From assembly GCA_028290285.1 (NCBI GenBank), contig JAQGKD010000062.1:1-64000 (forward strand): a stretch of DNA of 64,000 bases. Direction: 5' to 3'. Source of the stretch: Hyphomicrobiales bacterium (GTDB taxonomy: Bacteria; Pseudomonadota; Alphaproteobacteria; Rhizobiales; Beijerinckiaceae). The notes under the pieces are model-generated. The model searched no databases. It was not told the origin of the DNA and worked only from the letters and a program-made list of their open reading frames with translations. Shown piece after piece: positions 51,160 to 60,569 of this stretch. A program made the translations under genes and the position numbers. Position 1 is the stretch's first letter. Every line of letters starts with the position of its first letter.

Positions 51160-51476
51160 TTTTCAGCCTGTCGCAGAACTTGGGCGATTATCTCTACGAC
51201 GTGTTCGTCCAGCGTTTCGATTTCTGGCTGGCCTTCGGCATTGTCGCGCAACTGGTCTTTACGGCGCGTTTCCTCGTGCAATGGATCGCCAGCGAGCGGG
51301 CAGGGCAGAGCGTCATGCCCATGGCCTTCTGGCTGCTCTCGATCGTGGGCGGCATGATGACGCTGCTTTACGGCATCGAGCGCCGGGAGGCCGTCATCAT
51401 CATGGGGCAGGTGCTCGCCGTCTTCATCTACGTGCGCAACATGATGCTGATCTACAACAAGCGGCGGAAGGGCTGA
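51156..51476 (+). CDS. Lipid A biosynthesis N-terminal-domain (LAB_N) protein
   Basis: The 106-residue protein has about three membrane helices and the LAB_N family wording: FGIVAQLVFTARFLVQWIAS, ERAGQSVMPMAFWLLSIVGG, LYGIERREAVIIMGQ and FIYVRNMMLIY. The domain is named from a fusion to LpxB and also occurs alone beside GT2 and GT39 genes. Possible flippase or partner for the polyprenyl sugar. ATG overlaps the GT2 stop. Confidence 0.9.
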   Translation: MIFSLSQNLGDYLYDVFVQRFDFWLAFGIVAQLVFTARFLVQWIASERAGQSVMPMAFWLLSIVGGMMTLLYGIERREAVIIMGQVLAVFIYVRNMMLIYNKRRKG

Positions 51477-51494
51477 GAAGCCCCGCCGCCCGCG

Positions 51495-52682
51495 TCAGTC
51501 CGCCTGCCGCAACCGCTCGAACCCGCGTTCCAGGTCTTCCTTGAGGTCTTCGATATCCTCGAGACCGATCTGGAAGCGCAAGGCCGGTCCGCCGGGATTC
51601 CATGTCGTGGCCGTGCGGTAGGTCGCGCAATCGAAGGGAATGACCAGGCTTTCATAGCCGCCCCACGAATAGCCCATGCCGAACAATTCGAGCCCGTCGA
51701 GCATGGCCGCTACCGCCTTTGACGAGAAGGGGTTCAGCACGATGGAGAACAGGCCGGATGCGCCCAGAAAATCGCGCTTCCAGATATCGTGGCCGGGGGC
51801 TCCGGGCAGCGCGGGGTGCAGCACCTGCGCTACTTCCGGGCGCGTCTTGAACCAATGCGCCAGCGCGAGTCCCTGCCGCTCCGCCTCACGCAGACGCAGT
51901 TCCATCGTGCGCAGGCCGCGAAGCGCGAGGAACACGTCCTCCGGACCGGCGCACATGGCGAAGGCGTCGAACGTCGAGCGCAGTTTCCTCCACCAGGCCG
52001 GATTGGCCGAGACGAGACCCAGCATCAGGTCGGAATGGCCAGACAGATATTTCGTGCCCGCTTCGATGGCGAGATCAACGCCACGCTCATGTGGCGGAAA
52101 AAACAGCGGCGTTGCCCAAGTATTGTCCATTATGACGCACAGGCCGCGCTTGTGCGCCTCTTCGGCAATTGCCGGAATGTCCTGCATCTCGAAGCTCTGC
52201 GATCCCGGCGCCTCGACCAGCACGACGCTGGTGTTTTCGCGGATGAGATCGCCGATTCGCGCTCCGACCAGGGGATCGTAATAGCTGGTCTCGATGCCCA
52301 TGCGGGCCAGGATCGTGTCGCAGAAATGACGGGTTGGGCCGTAGGCTGAGTCGGTTACCAGGATATGATCGCCACTTTTCACAGCTGTCATAAGGGCAAG
52401 CGTGACGGCTGCTAGACCGGTAGGGGCCAGGACAGTACCTGCGGCGCCCGCGATTTCGGTCCACGCCTTCTCGAGCGCCTCCGTGGTCGGCGTGCCCTTC
52501 GTGCCGTAGGTGAATCGCGCCTGACGGTCGTGCAGGGCCGCGACGGTGGGGGCGAGAACAGTTGATCCCCGGTAAATTGGCGTATTGACGAAACCAAATT
52601 GCTCAGCTGGTTCACGCCCGGCGGTGACGAGCCGCGTGCGTGTTCTCAAGGCCTTACGTGTTTCGTCGCTGAGTTTGGCCAT
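51495..52682 (-). CDS. metC: Cystathionine beta-lyase
   Basis: The 395-residue PLP enzyme of the Cys/Met metabolism family has TYGTKGTPTTEALEKAWTEI, SAYGPTRHFC, VIMDNTWATPLFF, the PLP lysine in EAGTKYLSGHSDLMLG and GYSWGGYESLVIP, which matches the cystathionine beta-lyase subgroup. It splits cystathionine to homocysteine, pyruvate and ammonia. The start at 52682 (MAKLSDETRKAL) is the family-typical one; the long upstream open frame is not homologous. It diverges from aapJ. Confidence 0.92.
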   Translation of the reverse strand: MAKLSDETRKALRTRTRLVTAGREPAEQFGFVNTPIYRGSTVLAPTVAALHDRQARFTYGTKGTPTTEALEKAWTEIAGAAGTVLAPTGLAAVTLALMTAVKSGDHILVTDSAYGPTRHFCDTILARMGIETSYYDPLVGARIGDLIRENTSVVLVEAPGSQSFEMQDIPAIAEEAHKRGLCVIMDNTWATPLFFPPHERGVDLAIEAGTKYLSGHSDLMLGLVSANPAWWRKLRSTFDAFAMCAGPEDVFLALRGLRTMELRLREAERQGLALAHWFKTRPEVAQVLHPALPGAPGHDIWKRDFLGASGLFSIVLNPFSSKAVAAMLDGLELFGMGYSWGGYESLVIPFDCATYRTATTWNPGGPALRFQIGLEDIEDLKEDLERGFERLRQAD

Positions 52683-52850
52683 TGCTGCCCCTGTGGAGGG
52701 GCCGCGCCCTCTCTTGACCGTGGTATGAAAGTCGCTTGTGATACGTATTCGTTCAAGCCGATGCTCGCGCCACTCAGACGGAGAGCAGCCGGAACAGCTC
52801 GACTGACTGACATATTTTTCGGGCGCATGCCAGATTTGGAGTCCAACGGG

Positions 52851-53879
52851 ATGAAACGTTTTGTCGCTACCCTCGTGGCCGCGGCCGCCTTGGGAGCATT
52901 GGCTTCCCCGGCCTTTGCTCAATCCGGATCGAAGACGCTCGAACAGGTGAAGCAGAAGGGGTTCCTTACCTGCGGAACAAACACCGGTCTGGCCGGCTTC
53001 GGCCTGCCTGACGACAAGGGCAACTGGACAGGCCTCGACGTCGACCTGTGTCGCGGCCTCGCGGCCGGCATCTTCGGCGACGCCACGAAGGTGAAGTTCA
53101 TTCCGCTCTCCGCCAAGGATCGCTTCACGGCGCTCCAGTCCGGCGAGATCGATGTGCTCTCGCGCAACGGCACCTGGACGCAATCGCGCGAAGCTGAACT
53201 CGGGCTCATGTGGGCGGGTGTCAATTATTACGACGGCCAGGGCTTCATGGTGCGCAAGAAGCTGAATATCGCGTCGGCCCTCGAACTGTCCGGCGCGTCG
53301 ATCTGCGTGCAGCAGGGCACCACGACCGAACTGAACATGGCGGACTTCTTCCGCACCAATTCGATGAAGTACGAAGGCGTCGCCTTCGCCGACATCAACG
53401 AAGCCGTGAAAGCCTATGATTCCGGCCGCTGCGATGCCTACACCACGGACGCGTCCGGCCTTTATTCGTCGCGCCTGAAGCTGGTCAATCCGGACGAGCA
53501 CGTCGTGCTGCCGGAAATCATTTCCAAGGAGCCGCTCGGGCCGGCCGTGCGCCAGGGTGACGACCAATGGTTCAATCTCGTCAGATGGACGCACTACGCC
53601 ATGATCAACGCCGAGGAACTCGGCGTCACCAAGGCCAATGTCGAGGAACAGCTCAAATCCGCCAACCCGGAAGTGAAGCGCTTCCTCGGCGTCGAGGGTG
53701 ACTTTGGCAAGGGGCTCGGTCTGTCGAAGGCCTGGGCCTATCAGATCGTCAAGGCTGTCGGAAATTACGGCGAGGTGTTCGACCGCAACGTGGGCGCCAA
53801 CTCGTCGCTCAAGATCAAGCGGGGCCTCAACAACCTCTGGTCAAAGGGCGGCATTCAATACGCCCCGCCGATTCGCTGA
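52851..53879 (+). CDS. aapJ: General L-amino acid binding protein AapJ
   Basis: The 342-residue periplasmic receptor has a signal peptide (cleavage near AFAQ) and the AapJ pattern: KQKGFLTCGTNTGLAGFGLP, GNWTGLDVDLCRGLAAGIFG, SGEIDVLSRNGTWTQSREAE and AVRQGDDQWFNLVRWTHYA. It delivers many L-amino acids to AapQMP. GGAG lies nine bases before the ATG. A UUCG-capped hairpin follows the stop, probably favouring higher levels of this subunit. Confidence 0.96.
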   Translation: MKRFVATLVAAAALGALASPAFAQSGSKTLEQVKQKGFLTCGTNTGLAGFGLPDDKGNWTGLDVDLCRGLAAGIFGDATKVKFIPLSAKDRFTALQSGEIDVLSRNGTWTQSREAELGLMWAGVNYYDGQGFMVRKKLNIASALELSGASICVQQGTTTELNMADFFRTNSMKYEGVAFADINEAVKAYDSGRCDAYTTDASGLYSSRLKLVNPDEHVVLPEIISKEPLGPAVRQGDDQWFNLVRWTHYAMINAEELGVTKANVEEQLKSANPEVKRFLGVEGDFGKGLGLSKAWAYQIVKAVGNYGEVFDRNVGANSSLKIKRGLNNLWSKGGIQYAPPIR

Positions 53880-53889
53880 CCTCGGGACT

Positions 53890-53909
53890 GGCGGGGCTTC
53901 GGCCCCGCC
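53890..53909 (+). terminator. UUCG-capped hairpin between aapJ and aapQ
   Basis: Perfect 8-bp stem GGCGGGGC/GCCCCGCC with a TTCG loop and no T-run. Typical of intercistronic hairpins that stabilise a binding-protein mRNA or cause partial termination. Confidence 0.75.
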
Positions 53910-53979
53910 GCTTCGATCCGTCACGAAACATGCGTAGCACGACTGGTCGGGAATGCGGCGTCGCCGCGGGGGCATTCGC

Positions 53980-55164
53980 ATGACAGACGCCCAAGCGGCA
54001 AGTAAGCCGTCGATCTCACCCTTTTACGATCCACGTGTTCGCGCCTTCGTCTATCAGGCCGTGCTCGTCGTCGTTCTGGGCTTCATCGTCTATGAGGCCG
54101 TCGTCAACGCCAGCATGAACATGCGGGCGCGGGGCATCCCCACGGATTTTTCGTTCTGGAACCGTGTATCCGGTTTCGACGTCAACCAGACACTGATCGA
54201 CTATTCCGCCGTCTCCACTTATGGCCGCGCCTTCTGGGTCGGCTTGTGGAACACGCTGCTCGTCGGGTGCATCGGCGTCGTGCTTACGACGTTCCTGGGC
54301 TTCCTCGTTGGCATCGCGCGCCTGTCGCCGAATTTCGTCGTCGCGAAACTGGCGATGATCTACGTCGAGGTCCTGCGCAACACACCGCTGCTGCTGCAGC
54401 TTCTGTTCTGGTACAACGCGGTTCTGAAGCCACTTCCCAATCCGCGCGACTCGGTCTCGCTCGGGGCGGGCGTCTTCATCAACAATCGCGGCCTCATCCT
54501 GCCGGACCCGCAACTGGGACCGGGCTCCGACTGGGTCATGTGGAGCGTCGCCATCGGCTGCGCGCTGGCCATCGCCTTCCGCTACGTCGCTCGCAAGCGG
54601 CAGGCGGAGACCGGGCAGATCCTGCCGGTCGGGCTCGTTTCGGTCGGCCTTGTCGTTGGCCTTCCGCTGCTCGTGTTCTTCATTATGGGGCGTCCGCTCA
54701 GCTTTGCCATGCCCGTGCTGCGCGGCTTCAACTTCGCGGGCGGCGTGCGTGTGCTGCCTGAGTTCGTGGCCTTGCTTCTGGGCCTCGTGCTCTACACGGC
54801 GGCGTTCATCGCCGAAATCGTGCGCGCCGGCATCCTCTCGGTGCCCAAGGGCCAGACGGAGGCGGCGCTGGCTGTCGGTCTGCGGCCTCGCCAGGTTTTG
54901 AAGCTGGTTGTCATCCCGCAGGCCATGCGCGTGATTATCCCGCCGCTGACCAACCAATATCTCAACCTGATCAAGAACTCGTCGCTCGCCGTCTTCATCG
55001 GCTACCCGGATCTCGTGCAGGTCTTCGCGGGCACCGTGCTCAACCAGACAGGCGCGGCCGTGCAGGTGATCGCCATCACCATGGCGGTCTATCTCGTGAT
55101 CTCGCTCGTGACGTCGTTCCTCATGAACATCTACAACCGGCGGAAGGCTCTGGTGGAGCGCTGA
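53980..55164 (+). CDS. aapQ: General L-amino acid permease AapQ
   Basis: The 394-residue membrane subunit has about eight hydrophobic segments, the HisM-type block MIYVEVLRNTPLLLQLLFWY and coupling loop GILSVPKGQTEAALAVGLRP. AapQ is longer than simple HisQ because of a large central insertion, seen here. ATG 53980 follows GGGGG. The stop overlaps the aapM start (TGATG). Confidence 0.95.
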   Translation: MTDAQAASKPSISPFYDPRVRAFVYQAVLVVVLGFIVYEAVVNASMNMRARGIPTDFSFWNRVSGFDVNQTLIDYSAVSTYGRAFWVGLWNTLLVGCIGVVLTTFLGFLVGIARLSPNFVVAKLAMIYVEVLRNTPLLLQLLFWYNAVLKPLPNPRDSVSLGAGVFINNRGLILPDPQLGPGSDWVMWSVAIGCALAIAFRYVARKRQAETGQILPVGLVSVGLVVGLPLLVFFIMGRPLSFAMPVLRGFNFAGGVRVLPEFVALLLGLVLYTAAFIAEIVRAGILSVPKGQTEAALAVGLRPRQVLKLVVIPQAMRVIIPPLTNQYLNLIKNSSLAVFIGYPDLVQVFAGTVLNQTGAAVQVIAITMAVYLVISLVTSFLMNIYNRRKALVER

Positions 55165-56468
55165 TGACTGACGAAACCGTCTCCTCCAATCCCGCCTATC
55201 TCCGGCGCGAGGCCGCGCTTGCGCAGGCAGCGCCGATCACGACGAGCGGTCCCATTGCCTGGGTTCGCGCCCATCTGCTGTCTGGCTGGCTGTCCGCGAT
55301 TCTGTCGCTCATCTTCGTAATCTTTTTGGTCTGGGCGGTGCCAGACCTGATCCGCTTCTTCTTCATCGACGCGGTTTGGTCCGCGACCGACGGGACGGCA
55401 TGTCGGGCCCCGGGAACGGGAGCATGCTGGGCCTTCATCGCGCGCAAAATCGATTTCTTCCGCTACGGCTCCTATCCCTCGGACTTTCATTGGCGCGTCG
55501 ATCTGACGTTGATGATCGGCGCGGTGCTCGCAGCGCGGTTGCTCTGGCCTTCAGGAAAGAAGGGCATCGCGGGGCTGGCCGTCTTCATTCTGGGCGTGCC
55601 GCTGCTGATGTTCCTGCTCATCCCGGGGGTGGCGGCGGTCCTGCGTGACCCTGCGACTGAAATCACGATCCTCGGCATCGGGGTAGGGCTCGCCGCGCTC
55701 CTCGAAGCCACGGCACTTTCGACAGGCCTGGTGGCGCTGCTGTTCTTTGCCGCCTATCCAGTGCTCGTCGTGATCCTGCTGCATGGCTCCGTGACGTTCG
55801 GCCTGCCCATGGTCGACACGAACCTCTGGGGCGGCATCTTCGTCAGCCTGCTCGTGGCCACGATCGGAATCGTGGTCTCATTGCCCGTTGGCGTCATGCT
55901 GGCGCTCGGCCGACGCTCGCGGTTGCCGATCGTGCGGTTCTTCTCCGTCATTTTCATCGAATTCGTGCGCGGCGTGCCGTTCATTACAGTGCTCTTCATG
56001 GCCAACACCATGCTGCCGCTGTTCGTGCCCGAATATTTGACGCCTGACCGCCTGCTACGCCCGCTGATCGGCGTCGCGCTCTTCGCATCCGCTTATATGG
56101 CCGAGGAAATTCGTGGCGGCCTGCAGGCTATGCCTAAGGGCCAGTACGAAGGCGCGATGGCGCTGGGGCTTGGATATAGCCAGATGATGCGTCTCGTCGT
56201 GTTGCCACAGGCGCTGACACTGGTCATTCCCGGTATCGTCAACATCTTCATCGGCCTTTTCAAGGACACGACGCTGGTCGCGATTGTCGGCGTATTCGAT
56301 TTCCTGCGTACCGTCGATACGGCGCGCGTCGACCCCGCCTGGTCGGGCCCGAGCATATCGGCCACGGGCTATGCATTCGCAGCTCTTTTCTATTTCGTCT
56401 TCTGCTTCGGCATGTCCCGTTACTCGCTCATGATGGAACGGCGCCTTTCGGCCGGCCGCGCACATTGA
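55164..56468 (+). CDS. aapM: General L-amino acid permease AapM
   Basis: The 434-residue partner permease has about eight to ten membrane helices, the block SVIFIEFVRGVPFITVLFMA and coupling loop GLQAMPKGQYEGAMALGLGY. It forms the heterodimeric channel with AapQ. Translation is coupled to aapQ by a one-base overlap. Confidence 0.95.
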   Translation: MTDETVSSNPAYLRREAALAQAAPITTSGPIAWVRAHLLSGWLSAILSLIFVIFLVWAVPDLIRFFFIDAVWSATDGTACRAPGTGACWAFIARKIDFFRYGSYPSDFHWRVDLTLMIGAVLAARLLWPSGKKGIAGLAVFILGVPLLMFLLIPGVAAVLRDPATEITILGIGVGLAALLEATALSTGLVALLFFAAYPVLVVILLHGSVTFGLPMVDTNLWGGIFVSLLVATIGIVVSLPVGVMLALGRRSRLPIVRFFSVIFIEFVRGVPFITVLFMANTMLPLFVPEYLTPDRLLRPLIGVALFASAYMAEEIRGGLQAMPKGQYEGAMALGLGYSQMMRLVVLPQALTLVIPGIVNIFIGLFKDTTLVAIVGVFDFLRTVDTARVDPAWSGPSISATGYAFAALFYFVFCFGMSRYSLMMERRLSAGRAH

Positions 56469-56487
56469 TCTCTAGGAGTTTTTCAAG

Positions 56488-57261
56488 ATGACCACTCCCG
56501 CCGCCCTCGCGCCCACTCCCGTGCATAACGAACTCGCCGTCGAGATCGTTGGCATGAACAAATGGTATGGCCAGTTCCACGTCCTGAAGGACATCGACCT
56601 CACCGTCAGGCGCGGCGAGAAGCTCGTGATCTGCGGGCCCTCAGGTTCCGGCAAGTCCACCATGATCCGCTGCATCAACCGGCTGGAGGAGCATCAGAAG
56701 GGCAGGATCGTCGTCGATGGAATCGAGCTCACCAACGACCTGAAGCGCATCGACGAAGTGCGCCGCGACGTCGGCATGGTCTTCCAGCACTTTAATCTCT
56801 TTCCGCATCTCACCATCCTCGAGAACTGCACGCTCGCGCCGATCTGGGTGAAGAAAATGCGCAGGAAGGACGCGGAGGAGGTGGCGATGCACTACCTGAC
56901 GCGCGTCAAGATCCCAGAGCAAGCACATAAGTTTCCCGGCCAGCTCTCAGGCGGCCAGCAGCAGCGCGTCGCGATCGCACGGTCTCTCTGCATGAGCCCG
57001 AAGATCATGCTGTTCGATGAGCCGACATCCGCTCTCGATCCGGAAATGGTCAAGGAAGTGCTGGATACGATGGTGTCCCTCGCTCAGGAGGGGATGACAA
57101 TGCTTTGCGTGACCCATGAGATGGGTTTTGCGCGCCAGGTGGCCGACCGGGTCATCTTCATGGATGCCGGGCAAATCGTAGAAGCCAACCGCCCCGAGGA
57201 GTTTTTCGCGAATCCGCAACATGAGCGAACCCGCCTGTTTCTGAGCCAGATCCTGCATTGA
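56488..57261 (+). CDS. aapP: General L-amino acid ABC ATPase AapP
   Basis: The 257-residue ATPase has Walker [11 protein letters not shown]-loop [13 protein letters not shown], signature [15 protein letters not shown], Walker [13 protein letters not shown] and switch CVTHEMGFA. Polar amino acid (GlnQ/HisP) class. Last gene of aapJQMP. AGGAG lies upstream of the ATG. Confidence 0.96.
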   Translation: MTTPAALAPTPVHNELAVEIVGMNKWYGQFHVLKDIDLTVRRGEKLVICGPSGSGKSTMIRCINRLEEHQKGRIVVDGIELTNDLKRIDEVRRDVGMVFQHFNLFPHLTILENCTLAPIWVKKMRRKDAEEVAMHYLTRVKIPEQAHKFPGQLSGGQQQRVAIARSLCMSPKIMLFDEPTSALDPEMVKEVLDTMVSLAQEGMTMLCVTHEMGFARQVADRVIFMDAGQIVEANRPEEFFANPQHERTRLFLSQILH

Positions 57262-57279
57262 TCGGTTGAGCGACTCGCT

Positions 57280-57435
57280 TCAGGTGAGGCTGGTCGCGAC
57301 CTTGTTGAACTTGGACGAGACGCTGGTGCCGAGCTTCGTCACAGCACTGATGACCGCGATGGCGATGAGACCCGCTATGAGGCCGTACTCGATGGCTGTT
57401 GCACCGGACGTGTCTTTCAGAAAACGCATGAACAT
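57280..57435 (-). CDS. Flp-type pilin 3
   Basis: The 51-residue class IVb prepilin has a short basic leader, a processing and Glu+5 motif DTSGATAIEYGLIAGLIAIA and a hydrophobic helix. Mature Flp pilins polymerise into Tad pili. GAGGATCCGTCC precedes ATG 57435; a second ATG lies two codons on. It is third in a tandem of three; the tad/cpa machinery is not in the window. Confidence 0.93.
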   Translation of the reverse strand: MFMRFLKDTSGATAIEYGLIAGLIAIAVISAVTKLGTSVSSKFNKVATSLT

Positions 57436-57595
57436 GGACGGATCCTCATAGAGGCCCGGCAAGCGCCGGACGCTTATCATCGGCTGGTGATTTCCTTCTT
57501 CCACTGCGGAAGACGCGCCGATAGCTTGTCCGCGCGGAGTTGCTCGCGAAACATTTGTTTTTGCTTTGAAATTTATACAAACAACAATGAGGCTC

Positions 57596-57769
57596 TCAAG
57601 ATACAGAGCTGAGGGCCGCCCAAATACTGTCAAAACGCAAATATACCTTGCTCATCACAGCACCTGCCGCAGAGGTGATGACTATGCCGAGCAAGCCGAC
57701 GAGAAGACCGTATTCGATCGCAGTGGCGCCGCCGTCATCGGACAGAAGACTGCGCAATTTAGCTTTCAT
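57596..57769 (-). CDS. Flp-type pilin 2, divergent
   Basis: The 57-residue prepilin has motif DDGGATAIEYGLLVGLLGIV. The tail (VYLRFDSIWAALSSVS) is longer and differs from the NKxAT ending of its neighbours, so it may be a minor pilin. ATG 57769 with GAGAAC upstream. Confidence 0.9.
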   Translation of the reverse strand: MKAKLRSLLSDDGGATAIEYGLLVGLLGIVITSAAGAVMSKVYLRFDSIWAALSSVS

Positions 57770-57903
57770 TTGGGAGTTCTCATTGAGTGATTCGCATCGA
57801 CGCACGGACTCAATTCAGGAACGTCAGACGATTTGCTGGATCAACTTCGGTATGAGAGCAAGGCGGCGGTACGCTGATCTGTCCGCCGCCTCGTTCCTTT
57901 GAA

Positions 57904-58068
57904 TCAGCTGATGGCCGTAGCGATTTTGTTGAACTGAGTCTTCAGGTTGCTGCCGACACTCGTAATCGCCCCGATCACCGCGACGGCAATGAGACCGGCG
58001 ATGAGGCCGTATTCGATCGCGGTGGCGCCGGACTCGTTGGCAATGAACTTCTGGACAAGAGACTTCAT
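57904..58068 (-). CDS. Flp-type pilin 1
   Basis: The 54-residue prepilin has motif NESGATAIEYGLIAGLIAVA and ends FNKIATAIS. It is closely similar to pilin 3. AGGAAAGG lies ten bases before ATG 58068. Promoter-proximal member of the tandem and thus a likely major pilin. Confidence 0.93.
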   Translation of the reverse strand: MKSLVQKFIANESGATAIEYGLIAGLIAVAVIGAITSVGSNLKTQFNKIATAIS

Positions 58069-58457
58069 GAGAAAAACCTTTCCTAAAAACTAAGACCCGC
58101 ACTAAAAAAACCTGGGTCGCCGGGGGCCTCGTCACCAAGGTGCATCAAAACCATCGAGCGATCAGAGGAATGTCCCTCATGCCGCTAGTAATACGTGGGA
58201 ATTACTAATAAAAAATGTACTTGAATTCTCTTTTGGTGGAGTGGCGTCAAGTTTTTTACTATGCTTATTTTGTTATATAGAGCAATAGCTTGGCAATAAC
58301 CTACAGGATTACAAGCAGGTATTTACGCTGGGCACGATTTCACAGGACATGCGTAAAAAATGGGCTCGTTGGATCAGGTATCATAAATCATTACTGTGGA
58401 TCAATGACTTGCCAGACGGAGGTCTCGATCAAGCCCGATCCGTCCGAGCCACTCCGC
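58069..58457. other. AT-rich promoter region upstream of the pilins
   Basis: About 390 bases, markedly AT-rich at 58180-58400, with no supported gene. It carries the pilin promoter on the minus strand and the 3' end of the histidine kinase transcript. No sigma-54 motif was found by eye. Confidence 0.5.
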
Positions 58458-60353
58458 TCAGCCGGCCGCGTTGCCCGGAAGCCAGAGGTCGAACCGTACG
58501 ACGCCGATGCCCGGGTTGAACGTCACGTCTCCGCCGAGCTCTCGCGCGAGTCCTCGGGCCAGAAAGAGGCCGAGCCCCGCGCCGATCGTGCGGTGAGCGC
58601 CGACGCCGCGATAGAACTTCTCGAAGACGCGCTTGGGATCCGGCATCCCGACGGGTCCGACATGGTTCCTGAACTCGATCAGGACTCCCATCTGATTGTC
58701 GCGGGACTGCTGGGCGATGGCTATGACGACTGCCTCGTCCGGCGCGCCATATTTCAGCGCATTGCTGATGAAGTTACGGAAGATGATGGAGCAGAGGCCC
58801 GGGTCGCTGCGAAAGTCGAGGTGAGAGGCCCCGTCGATATGCACACGCGTGGGCTGTTCCGATCCATCCTTGAGTTCGGTCAACAGTTGCAAGAGGTCCA
58901 ACTCGACGAGTTCGACGCTCGATGCCCCTGCCTCGACCTGCATCATCTGAATGCAACGATCGATGACGGCATTCATGTCGAGGATGGCGTGTTGTGCGCG
59001 AACCTGTAAATCAGGTGATTGGTGCCGCGCGGACATGGCTATCCGGACGATTGACAGAGGTGTCTTGAGTTCATGTGTCAGCATCGTCATGAACCGGCTC
59101 TGCTCTTGGGTTTTCCTGGTCTGGAAGGCCAGTTCGTATTCGACGAGCTTCATGTTTTCCGCCTTGCTGAGCTCGGCGCGCGCCTTGTCTTGCGAACGCC
59201 GGAAGAGGAGACTCAGCATCATCAAGTCGTTGATAACCGTGGGCAGCAGAAGGTTGTGGAGCGAAATCTCGCGGGCTGGCATGACACCCAGCATCGGCAG
59301 ACTTGATAACGAAAGTGCGACCGTGAGCAGGCCAAAGAAGATCATCAGGCTCGAACGGGACAGAAATCGGCTTTCCCCATCGCGCGGGATGCCGGGCCGG
59401 ACTCCGAACGCCGTAAGCAGCAGCGTGGGCGGGCTGACCAGGAGGACGAGGACGTTCACGTTGATCGCAATCCGTGTCTGATCCAGCCAGAGCAGGCCGA
59501 AAAGAACGGGGTAGGCGGCAATGACGACAGTTATGATCCGCACGCCCCATCGGGGCGCGTCATGGAGCTTGAGGAGAACGGCATAGAAAATCAGGCTCAC
59601 GACTGCATTGGTGAGTGCGATGTGCTCGCCAAGCATGCCCAGCGCTTCTGGCGTCGCAGCGCGCGCAAACCAGAGCCTCAGATGGCCGAGCATTGAAAGC
59701 GCCAAGCAGATCGAGGAGAGTTGAAGAGCGACGAAGACCCAGGCAACGGGCTCGCACTGGCCCATTGCGACGAAAACAGCGAAGAGCAACGCACAGAGCA
59801 TTATGCCGATGTAGACGTTACTGAAGAACTCGGACGAACGCTCGATGTGCCGCAAGTTGGAGGGCGTAAAGGCATTGATGTCCATCAGGATTGTGCTGGT
59901 GGACGAGACGCGGAGCCACACGATCTGGACCGGCTCGCTCAGGTGCACGGAGAAAGTGTGATTGAGCGACCTGAACTCGGCATCGTTCCATGCGACGCGA
60001 TCGCCCGAGATCCGAGGTGTATGTGATGGATCCTCCGGCGTGTACAGTTGGATCTCGTCGAGATATTGCGGCCGAATTCTGAGAATGAGGTCCTCTGTCG
60101 TGGCGGCTCGTCGAAGGGTAAGCCTGATCCAGTGATGCGAGCTGCTGAAGCCCTTTCCGAGTATACCTTCGTAGGGGATGGGTATCTTTTTCTGTATGTC
60201 GGCAAAGCTCAGGACTCGCGTAGAGTCCTCAAGATACGCTCGCTCGATAACGTGTTCCATCCCATGGATGCGCAGCTGGAGGAGCAGTCCCGGCACGAGG
60301 ATGATGAGAAGACCGAAGAGGCTCAGCCAAAACGTCTTTTTTACCTGCGTCAT
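58458..60353 (-). CDS. 7TM-DISM sensor histidine kinase
   Basis: The 631-residue kinase has an N-terminal membrane helix, a periplasmic 7TMR-DISMED2-like domain (about 30-165), seven membrane helices (about 175-390), a HisKA domain with phospho-accepting His in MTMLTHELKTPLSIVRIAMS, and an HATPase domain with NFISNALKYG (N box), EFRNHVGPVG and GAGLGLFLARGLARELGG (G boxes). It probably senses an extracellular ligand. The start is uncertain between 60353 and 60365. It likely pairs with the response regulator at 60881-61576. Confidence 0.9.
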   Translation of the reverse strand: MTQVKKTFWLSLFGLLIILVPGLLLQLRIHGMEHVIERAYLEDSTRVLSFADIQKKIPIPYEGILGKGFSSSHHWIRLTLRRAATTEDLILRIRPQYLDEIQLYTPEDPSHTPRISGDRVAWNDAEFRSLNHTFSVHLSEPVQIVWLRVSSTSTILMDINAFTPSNLRHIERSSEFFSNVYIGIMLCALLFAVFVAMGQCEPVAWVFVALQLSSICLALSMLGHLRLWFARAATPEALGMLGEHIALTNAVVSLIFYAVLLKLHDAPRWGVRIITVVIAAYPVLFGLLWLDQTRIAINVNVLVLLVSPPTLLLTAFGVRPGIPRDGESRFLSRSSLMIFFGLLTVALSLSSLPMLGVMPAREISLHNLLLPTVINDLMMLSLLFRRSQDKARAELSKAENMKLVEYELAFQTRKTQEQSRFMTMLTHELKTPLSIVRIAMSARHQSPDLQVRAQHAILDMNAVIDRCIQMMQVEAGASSVELVELDLLQLLTELKDGSEQPTRVHIDGASHLDFRSDPGLCSIIFRNFISNALKYGAPDEAVVIAIAQQSRDNQMGVLIEFRNHVGPVGMPDPKRVFEKFYRGVGAHRTIGAGLGLFLARGLARELGGDVTFNPGIGVVRFDLWLPGNAAG

Positions 60354-60569
60354 ATCCCCTTCCATCCCAAATTGCGGTCAAGCATAAGCCAGGCTGGTTG
60401 CTGACACAAACTAAACTGAATCTAATCTGATGAAAAAATGGGCAGATCTTTAACGCGTAAGTTTTTGTAAGGAAGCTTTCGGCACGAAATGCATTCTGCG
60501 GGGGTGAATACCAAATGTGTCCTGTGGCTTTGTTCGCGTAACAGGGCTCCTGCGGATTGGAGACTTGTG

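Noticed and set aside
52683-53594. N-terminal extension of the metC frame to about 700 residues
   Set aside because: The extension runs antisense through aapJ. The family length is about 395 residues and MAKLSDETRKAL is a normal start.
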